Positions 44,039 through 49,487 of a DNA stretch of 49,487 nt are shown here, piece after piece (position 1 is the first letter of the stretch; every line of letters begins with the position of its first letter). A program made the translations under genes and the position numbers. The stretch is from Salipiger bermudensis HTCC2601 (GTDB lineage Bacteria > Pseudomonadota > Alphaproteobacteria > Rhodobacterales > Rhodobacteraceae), in the NCBI RefSeq assembly GCF_000153725.1, contig NZ_DS022276.1, positions 3,021,544 through 3,071,030 on the forward strand. The letters are read 5' to 3'. A model generated the notes under the pieces. It was not told the origin of the DNA. It searched no databases and was given only the letters and a program-made list of their open reading frames with translations.

Positions 44039-44425
44039 GGTATCGGTCCTTTTACCGTGAATACTTTGGTGGCGCAAAATAGTCCTGCGCCAGCGTTGTT
44101 TCAAGCGCTTAATCCGGCCCGTTGCGGCAATCCCGCGACCGGCCGCGCCGCGATCCGGGCAGGGGCCGGGCCGAGTGGCGCAGCGGGCCTCGTTGTTGGC
44201 GGTAACGGATTGAGGGGCGAGCCCGACCGGCGCGCTCGGCGCCAGAGCCGATTCTCCGCATTGGCCGCGCAAGCCTCGGGGCAGTCCGCCTCTGGTTGCG
44301 ACGCCATGGGCTGCGCTGCCGAAAATGTCGGGTCGACGGCGCGGAGGCGCAACGGCGCGATTGCGTGAATCGCGAGGCTGGGCTAATTCTGTAAGACCGT
44401 TTCGGATTCTTTCAGAACAGGTTTC
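44039..44425. other. 387-base gap between infC and membrane protein gene
   Basis: It holds the infC promoter and leader (next entry). The central 250 bases are GC-rich with no open frame I believe; the minus-strand frame through it is open but lacks coding character. The right end serves as the 5-prime region of the membrane protein gene and shows no clear promoter. Confidence 0.5.
44076..44104 (-). promoter_or_regulatory. Probable infC promoter
   Basis: On the minus strand TTGAAA (44099-44104) and TATTTT (44076-44081) are separated by exactly 17 bases, a good sigma-70-type match. The predicted transcript would start near 44069, about 30 bases before the infC start codon. Confidence 0.55.
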
Positions 44426-44431
44426 TTGGCG

Positions 44432-45049
44432 ATGCAAAGCGGCCGACTCTCTCAGATCTTGGTGTCGCTCGGGGCACTTTGGATGTGTGTCATCCTGGTG
44501 GGCTGGCTCACGGGCTCCGAAGAACTTTCGCGCATCGCTGCGCATCGCGCCAGCACGGTTCCCAGCACCGCGATCGGCATCGCCTTCCTGTTTGTCGCTA
44601 TGATGGAGTTCGAGGACGGCAACCAGCGATCGGTGCTGGTCAGCCGCAGGCTGACTTCGGTTGCGCTGGCCATTGCCGCCGCCAATCTGCTGCTCTCGCT
44701 CGCCGGGCGGGTGGATATCGATCACTGGCTGTTCGACGCGGTCATCCGGCCCGAAGACCGCATGTCGCCGGGCACGGCGCTTGGCATCATCGTCGCCTGC
44801 GCCACGATCTGGCTGGCAGGCGCGCACCGGACACGCCGCCTCAGCGGGGCGGTCGCCATCGTCGGCCTCTCGGGGCTGAGTGCCATCATCCTTGGCAACT
44901 CCTTCGTGCCCGGGGCCGTTTTCGGAAAGGCGCTGCTGTCGGGCATGTCGATCTTCACCGCTCTGGCGCTGGCCTTGTTCTTCGTGGCCCATCTTCTGAA
45001 GCTCGACTCGCTTGAGCCCGCCGCGCCCGCCGTTTCCGATTGCGACTGA
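44432..45049 (+). CDS. Hypothetical membrane protein with about six membrane segments
   Basis: The ATG at 44432 gives 205 residues; a TTG six bases upstream is also in frame. Hydrophobic stretches at about residues 11-28, 45-60, 75-92, 115-130, 138-155 and 165-185 indicate an integral inner membrane protein. It has no catalytic motif that I recognise. The layout resembles N-terminal sensor regions of membrane histidine kinases, but no kinase domain follows. The role is unknown. Confidence 0.65.
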   Translation: MQSGRLSQILVSLGALWMCVILVGWLTGSEELSRIAAHRASTVPSTAIGIAFLFVAMMEFEDGNQRSVLVSRRLTSVALAIAAANLLLSLAGRVDIDHWLFDAVIRPEDRMSPGTALGIIVACATIWLAGAHRTRRLSGAVAIVGLSGLSAIILGNSFVPGAVFGKALLSGMSIFTALALALFFVAHLLKLDSLEPAAPAVSDCD

Positions 45050-45139
45050 GCGTGCCCGCCTTGCCTTGAGGCCGGCGCACGGCCCCGAGGATGGCAGGCC
45101 CCGGCTCATCAGAAGATCACCCCATGACAAGATCAAAGC

Positions 45140-45167
45140 AAAAGACCCCCGCCGCGAGGCAGGGGTC
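45140..45167 (-). terminator. Rho-independent terminator of the ferredoxin reductase gene
   Basis: The stem gacccc/ggggtc (45144-45149, 45162-45167) extends by gcc/ggc with one mismatch and a gcga loop, and is followed on the minus strand by a TTTT run. It lies 36 bases after the stop. Confidence 0.75.
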
Positions 45168-45202
45168 CTGAAACTGTCTGTGTCGGCACGTCTGACCAGA
45201 GG

Positions 45203-46072
45203 TCAGTCGAGGAACGCCTTCTCGACCACGTAGTGCTTGGGATCGGAGTTCGCGCCTTCCTCGAGCCCGTATTCCTCGAACATCTCCTTGAGCTCGAGGT
45301 TGAAGGCGAGGTTGCCGCAGATCATCGCACGGTCGGTCTCGGGGTTGAGCGGCTCGACGCCGAGATCGGCAAAGGCCTCGCCCGAGCGCATCAGGTCGGT
45401 GATGCGGCCCATCTTCGGGCTCTCTTCGCGTGTGGTGGTCGGGTAATACTTGATCTTCTTCCAGAAGCCCTCGCCGATCACCTCGTTGAGCAGCTCGTCG
45501 GTCTTCAGGCTCTCGATCAGGTCGGCGCCATATTTCAGCTCACCGGCCTCGCGGCAGGTGTGGGTGATGATGACCTCGTCGTAATCCGCGTAGGTCTGCG
45601 GCTCGCGCAGCAGCGAGGCGAAGGGCGCAAAGCCGGTGCCGGTGGCGAAGAACCAGATGCGCTTGCCGGGCAGCAGCGCGTCATGCACCAGCGTGCCCAC
45701 GGGCTTGGGCCGCAGGATGATCTCGTCGCCGGGCTGGATGTGCTGAAGCTTCGAGGTCAGCGGGCCGTCCTGCACCTTGATCGAGTAGAACTCGAGCTCC
45801 TCGTCCCAGGACGGCGAGGCGATCGAGTAGGCGCGCAGAAGCGGTTTCTGCTTGCCGGTCTCGGGGTGCGGATCGCCCATCAGGCCGATCATCACGAACT
45901 CGCCAGAGCGGAAGCGGAGGCTCGCCGGGCGCGACACCCGGAACGAGAACAGGCGGTCCGTCCAGTGCTTGACCTCGGTCACGGTCTGGGCGTCGGGCAG
46001 CACCATCTTCTTCGGCGCGTCGTCTGCGGCTTTGGTCGCGTTGGTGTCGGTCACGGGGCTCATCTCGGTCAT
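45203..46072 (-). CDS. fpr: Ferredoxin/flavodoxin-NADP+ reductase
   Basis: The ATG at 46072 (M-T-E-M-S-P) gives 289 residues; the ORF is open for 13 more codons, and M-V-L-P-D is a later alternative. FAD and NADP motifs are present: L-R-A-Y-S-I-A-S-P, G-T-G-F-A-P-F-A-S-L, I-T-H-T-C-R, and the terminal Y-V-V-E-K-A-F-L-D. It moves electrons between NADPH and ferredoxin, which can supply the adjacent sulfite reductase. The gap to the DUF934 gene is about 100 bases, so a separate promoter is likely. Confidence 0.93.
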   Translation of the reverse strand: MTEMSPVTDTNATKAADDAPKKMVLPDAQTVTEVKHWTDRLFSFRVSRPASLRFRSGEFVMIGLMGDPHPETGKQKPLLRAYSIASPSWDEELEFYSIKVQDGPLTSKLQHIQPGDEIILRPKPVGTLVHDALLPGKRIWFFATGTGFAPFASLLREPQTYADYDEVIITHTCREAGELKYGADLIESLKTDELLNEVIGEGFWKKIKYYPTTTREESPKMGRITDLMRSGEAFADLGVEPLNPETDRAMICGNLAFNLELKEMFEEYGLEEGANSDPKHYVVEKAFLD

Positions 46073-46179
46073 GGTGTTCACATCAAGGTCCGTTGCGACT
46101 GCATAGCGCAAAAATCGTTTGTAGGCAAACGAACCTCGAGTCCCTTTCTAGAGCGTTGTCGTATGGATTGGAAGATGAC

Positions 46180-46563
46180 TCAACCGCGCATGCGGCTCTG
46201 GTAGTCGTGCTGCTGCCAATTTGAGCGGAACAGCCACTCGGCCTCGGGCTGGCGCGCGGCAAGCTCGTCCGAGATCTCGACCTCGTCGAAGCCGGAGCGC
46301 CGCGCCATGGCGTACTGGTCCGAGATCACGTGGCCCTTGGCGCGCAGACGGCCCTTGTAGCCGCGCAGGCGCAGCAGGCGGGCCAGCGTGAAGCCGCGCC
46401 CGTCGGCAAAGCTCGGGAAGTCGACGCGGATCATCTGCGTATCCGCATCGAATTCGAGCGCCTCGGGATCGGTGTCGGAGGGCAGGTCGAGCGCGGTCTC
46501 GGTCTCGAAGCCGGCGCTCCAGTCATCGGGCGCGAAGCCCGCGTCGGTGACGATGATGCTCAT
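46180..46563 (-). CDS. DUF934 family protein, sulfite-reduction associated
   Basis: The ATG at 46563 overlaps the cysH stop by four bases and gives 127 residues with the DUF934 pattern: I-R-V-D-F-P-S-F-A-D-G-R-G-F-T-L-A-R-L-L-R, G-Y-K-G-R-L-R-A-K-G-H-V. It is nearly always coded beside cysH and cysI in alphaproteobacteria. A role in sulfite reduction is inferred from this constant association; the biochemical function is unknown. Confidence 0.9.
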   Translation of the reverse strand: MSIIVTDAGFAPDDWSAGFETETALDLPSDTDPEALEFDADTQMIRVDFPSFADGRGFTLARLLRLRGYKGRLRAKGHVISDQYAMARRSGFDEVEISDELAARQPEAEWLFRSNWQQHDYQSRMRG

Positions 46564-47351
46564 GTGCTCGGTCCTTGTCTCACCATGCGGCCATTGGCGA
46601 AATGAATGCCGCATTCCACTTTCTCTTCGCCGCGCCAGCGCCCGGAGCGCGGGTCCTCGCCCTCGGCCACCGGCGAGGTGCAGGGGGCGCAGCCGATCGA
46701 CGGGTAGCCCTGTGCCACCAGCGGATGCCGGGGCAGGCGATTCTCGTCCATGTAGGCGCGCACGTCCTCCGGCGCCCAATGCGCCAGCGGGTTGACCTTG
46801 ATGCGCCCGGTGGCGTCCTCGAGCTCGAAGAACTCGAGCGTCTGACGCGTGGCCGACTGGAAGCGCTTGCGGCCGGTGATCCAGCCATCGAAGCCCGACA
46901 GCGCCTGCTCGAGCGGCACCGTCTTGCGCAGGGCGCAGCAGGCGTCGGTGCTGTGATTGCGCAGGTCGTCGTCAGGATCGCGCTGCGCCAGCAGGGCCTC
47001 GTCGGTGCGGATCACCCGCACGTCCTCGAGATGCAGCCGCTCGGCCACGTCCTGCTGGTAGACCAGCGTCTCGGCAAAGAGCAGCCGCGTGTCGATGAAC
47101 AGCACCGGCGTCTTGCGGTCGATCATCGCCACGAGATGAAGCAGCGCGATCGACTCGGCCCCGAAGGACGACACCATCGCGATGTCGCCGGCCTCGGGGT
47201 CGCGCAGAGCGCCCTCGAGCACCGCGACGGCACCGTGATGGCGGTAGCGCGCGTTCAGCGCCGCGACCCGCTGGCGCAGATCCGCCAGCGCATCGGCACC
47301 AAGCGCGGGCGCGCCGGACGCCTGCGTGTCAGGGAGAGATTGAAAGCTCAT
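46560..47351 (-). CDS. cysH: Assimilatory adenylyl-sulfate (APS) reductase
   Basis: The ATG at 47351 gives 263 residues. The [4Fe-4S]-type cysteine pattern is seen as D-A-C-C-A-L-R-K (about residues 139-146) and C-A-P-C-T-S-P (about 226-232), with the catalytic E-C-G-I-H near the C-terminus. Because both Cys pairs are present, the substrate is probably APS rather than PAPS. It reduces the activated sulfate to sulfite. It lies between cysI, 5 bases upstream, and DUF934 in an operon. Confidence 0.93.
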   Translation of the reverse strand: MSFQSLPDTQASGAPALGADALADLRQRVAALNARYRHHGAVAVLEGALRDPEAGDIAMVSSFGAESIALLHLVAMIDRKTPVLFIDTRLLFAETLVYQQDVAERLHLEDVRVIRTDEALLAQRDPDDDLRNHSTDACCALRKTVPLEQALSGFDGWITGRKRFQSATRQTLEFFELEDATGRIKVNPLAHWAPEDVRAYMDENRLPRHPLVAQGYPSIGCAPCTSPVAEGEDPRSGRWRGEEKVECGIHFANGRMVRQGPST

Positions 47352-47355
47352 GCGA

Positions 47356-49029
47356 TCACGCAGCCCGGGACCGCTTGCCCGTGTCCTCGCCGTAGAGCGC
47401 CAGCTTGAAGGGCGCCATGCCGAGACGGCGATAGGTCTGCAGGAAGCTTTCCTCGGGTCCTTCTCGATGGTCCATGTAGGCCCCCACGATGCGTTCGATC
47501 GCGGGCACCACCTCTTCGGCCGGGAAGCCCGGCCCGGTGCGTTCGCCAAGGCTCGCGGTCTCGGTGGCATCGCCGCCGAGGGTGATCTGGTAGTTCTCGA
47601 CGCCGGCACGATCAAGGCCGAGGATGCCGATATGACCCACGTGGTGATGGCCGCAGGCGTTGATGCAACCGGAGATCTTGATCTTCAGCTCGCCGATCTC
47701 GTTCTCGATCTTCAGCTCGTCGAAGCGGGTGGCGATCTCCTGAGCGATCGGGATCGAGCGGGCGGTGGCCAGCGCGCAGTAATCCATGCCGGGGCAGGCG
47801 ATGATATCCGAGATCATGCCGATATTGGCGGTCGCCAGACCGTGCGCCTTCAGGATCTTGTGGATCTGGGGCAGGTCGGACTTGTGGACATGCGGCAGAA
47901 CCACGTTCTGCTCGTGGGTGATGCGCAGCTCGTCATGACCGAAGCGGCGGGCGAGGTCGGCCATCACGCGCATCTGCTCGGCGGTGGCATCGCCCGGCGT
48001 CTCGCCATGGGCCTTGAGGCTGATCTGCGCGATGGCATAACCGCCGGCCTTGTGCGCGGTGAGGTTGCTGTCGGTCCAGGCGCGGAACACCGGATCGGCC
48101 TCGTAGGCGGCATCGAACGCCTCGGTCGGGGCGTTGCGGAAGGCGGGCGGGGCGAACTGAGCCGCGATCTCGTCGAAGAGCGCGAGATCGGCGCCGTTGA
48201 ACGCCGCCTTGGTCTCGGCGAAGCGCGACGCGACACGCTCGCGGATCTCGTCGATGCCGTGCTCGTGCACGGTGATCTTGATGCGTGCCTTGTACTTGTT
48301 GTCGCGGCGGCCGAGCAGGTTCCAGACCGAGACCACGGCCTCGACATACGGCAGCAGGTCTTCCTGCGGCACGAAGGGGGCCAGCTCCTTGCCGATCATC
48401 GGGGTGCGGCCAAGCCCGCCTCCAACGAGGACGCGGTAGCCGATCTCGCCACCATGCTCGACGACCTGGATACCGATGTCATGCGCCTTGATCACGGCGC
48501 GGTCGTTCTCGGCGCCGGTGACGGCGATCTTGAACTTGCGCGGCAGGAACTGGAATTCCGGATGGTCAGTCGACCACTGGCGCAGCAGCTCGGCCACGGG
48601 GCGCGGATCGGCGACCTCGTCGGCGGCGGCGCCGGCGAAGTGGTCCGCGGTCACGTTGCGGATGGTGTTGCCGCTGGTCTGGATGGCGTGCATCCCGACC
48701 TCGGCCAGAGCGTCGAGCATGTCTGGCACATCACGCAGCTCGGGCCAGTTGTACTGGATGTTCTGCCGGGTGGTGAAGTGGCCGTAGCCCTTGTCCCACT
48801 TCTCGGCCAGCAGCGCGAGCTGGTCCATCTGCGCGCCGTTGAGCGTGCCGTAGGGGATCGCCACGCGCAGCATGTAGGCGTGCAGCTGGAGATAGAGGCC
48901 GTTCATAAGGCGCAGCGGCTTGAACTCGTCCTCGGTCAGTGCCCCGGAGATGCGGCGCTCCACCTGCTGACGGAACTGGCGGTTGCGCTCTGCAACGAAG
49001 GCTGTGTCGAACTCTGTGTAGCTGTACAT
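47356..49029 (-). CDS. cysI: Sulfite (nitrite/sulfite) reductase, sirohaem-[4Fe-4S] type
   Basis: The 557-residue hemoprotein has the siroheme-cluster motifs A-C-P-G-M-D-Y-C-A-L-A and S-G-C-I-N-A-C-G-H-H-H near the C-terminal third, and the N-terminal G-Y-G-H-F-T-T-R-Q-N-I-Q-Y-N-W. It reduces sulfite to sulfide in cysteine synthesis, probably with ferredoxin or the Fpr protein as donor. The gene is followed closely by cysH. Nitrite reduction is a possible second activity, but the operon points to sulfite. Confidence 0.95.
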   Translation of the reverse strand: MYSYTEFDTAFVAERNRQFRQQVERRISGALTEDEFKPLRLMNGLYLQLHAYMLRVAIPYGTLNGAQMDQLALLAEKWDKGYGHFTTRQNIQYNWPELRDVPDMLDALAEVGMHAIQTSGNTIRNVTADHFAGAAADEVADPRPVAELLRQWSTDHPEFQFLPRKFKIAVTGAENDRAVIKAHDIGIQVVEHGGEIGYRVLVGGGLGRTPMIGKELAPFVPQEDLLPYVEAVVSVWNLLGRRDNKYKARIKITVHEHGIDEIRERVASRFAETKAAFNGADLALFDEIAAQFAPPAFRNAPTEAFDAAYEADPVFRAWTDSNLTAHKAGGYAIAQISLKAHGETPGDATAEQMRVMADLARRFGHDELRITHEQNVVLPHVHKSDLPQIHKILKAHGLATANIGMISDIIACPGMDYCALATARSIPIAQEIATRFDELKIENEIGELKIKISGCINACGHHHVGHIGILGLDRAGVENYQITLGGDATETASLGERTGPGFPAEEVVPAIERIVGAYMDHREGPEESFLQTYRRLGMAPFKLALYGEDTGKRSRAA

Positions 49030-49097
49030 CTGTCAGTCTCTCCCGCGGGGGGTACGCGTGGACCCCGCAAATGTCTTCGAGAAGGTGCGGCGCGGCC

Positions 49098-49397
49098 TCA
49101 GCCGGCGGCCTGCTTGCCGTGGTGGTAGTTGGACGGTCCGGTGGCGCGGAACTCCTCGCGGAAATGCTTGGGCTGGGGGCCGTCCTCGGTGGGGGCCATG
49201 TCGGCGAGGTAGACGCCGACCGCCTCGGAGGCGCGGGCCTGCGCGTCAAGCAGGCGGAGCTGCGCGATGGCCTCGTCGGTGATGATCTCGGCCTCGTCGA
49301 GGCGCCGCACCCAGCGGTCATCGGAGGCGAGGTAGATCACGTCGCCCTCGAGCAGGGCGTTGGCGGTGACGACTTTCGGGGTAAAGGCCTTGGGCAT
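49098..49397 (-). CDS. DUF2849 family protein
   Basis: The 99-residue product (M-P-K-A-F-T-P-K-V-V-T-A-N-A-L-L-E-G-D-V-I-Y-L) matches DUF2849, a small protein conserved between cysG and cysI in Rhodobacteraceae. A W-V-R-R-L-D-E-A-E segment and acidic helical middle are visible; no signal peptide or metal motif is present. The function is unknown; its position suggests a role in sulfite reductase maturation or sirohaem delivery. The ATG overlaps the end of the upstream gene (tgatg). Confidence 0.85.
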   Translation of the reverse strand: MPKAFTPKVVTANALLEGDVIYLASDDRWVRRLDEAEIITDEAIAQLRLLDAQARASEAVGVYLADMAPTEDGPQPKHFREEFRATGPSNYHHGKQAAG

Positions 49398-49487
49398 CAG
49401 GAAACCTCCTGTCTTGCAAATGCGATGGCGCGTGCGGCGCGCGGGGCGAGCCCCAGAAGAAGAACGGCGGGGCCGTCGAGATCGGCG
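49397..49487 (-). CDS. C-terminal end of a gene, probably cysG (siroheme synthase)
   Basis: The last 29 codons (A-D-L-D-G-P-A-V-L-L-L-G-L-A-P-R ... Q-E-V-S) end at a TGA that overlaps the DUF2849 start. Only this tail is visible. The name rests on the usual gene order before DUF2849 and cysI, not on domain evidence. Confidence 0.5.
   Translation of the reverse strand, partial: ADLDGPAVLLLGLAPRAARAIAFARQEVS

Noticed and set aside
44039-45136. Upstream extension of the infC frame
   Set aside because: The extension has no IF-3 similarity, crosses the infC promoter, and overlaps a membrane protein gene on the other strand.
47350-49128. Plus-strand 592-codon frame opposite cysI
   Set aside because: It is the antisense of the sulfite reductase with no independent support.

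Overview
The window (about 66% GC by eye) comes from an alphaproteobacterium of the Rhodobacteraceae (Roseobacter-type). The strongest taxonomic sign is the sulfur assimilation block at the right end (cysG end, DUF2849, cysI, cysH, DUF934, then a ferredoxin-NADP reductase), an order typical of that family. The IF-3 sequence, the DctPQM transporter and the recurrent intergenic motifs agree. This is a chromosomal accessory region on the left (1-14.0 kb) passing into mostly housekeeping DNA on the right. No tRNA, rRNA, CRISPR array, insertion sequence or prophage was found.

Left part, 1-13991: a type VI secretion (T6SS) accessory locus. On the minus strand a PP2C phosphatase, a membrane-anchored M15 peptidase, a shortened TssM/IcmF-type protein with a DotU-like N-terminus and a VgrG cut by the window edge form one run. 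Divergent to them are an OmpA-type lipid/peptidoglycan-side protein, a DUF6484 protein and a short TIGR02270-type protein. A second minus-strand run encodes DUF2169, a ketosynthase-fold protein without its catalytic cysteine, a PAAR-like (DUF4150) protein with a C-terminal AHH-type putative nuclease, and an unrecognised protein that may be the immunity partner. A YceI-OmpA fusion and a caspase-like protein with a C-terminal CxxCH motif are divergent neighbours at the right border. The sheath, baseplate and ATPase genes are not in the window.

Middle part, 14.0-24.7 kb: a PadR regulator with a siderophore-interacting flavoprotein (YqjI/YqjH-like pair) is followed by a sugar-acid catabolic region. 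It has a GntR-dctP-dctQ-dctM TRAP operon, a second GntR-type regulator with two winged-helix domains, and a plus-strand operon of an MDR dehydrogenase, a mannitol-dehydrogenase-family reductase and altronate dehydratase. Together these suggest uptake of a hexuronate or L-galactonate-like acid and its conversion to 2-keto-3-deoxygluconate.

Right part, 24.7-49.5 kb: pgk, two adjacent cyclophilins (cytosolic and exported), a GNAT protein, tyrS, anmK, an ABC-F protein, an AbrB-family membrane protein, a histone-deacetylase-like amidohydrolase, an AlkD-like protein, glmS-glmU, gph, a DegT/StrS aminotransferase, xdhC with a MoCF-domain partner, infC (apparently starting at AUA), a small membrane protein, fpr and the cysteine biosynthesis cluster. 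Several intergenic gaps carry a shared repeat family and strong palindromes.
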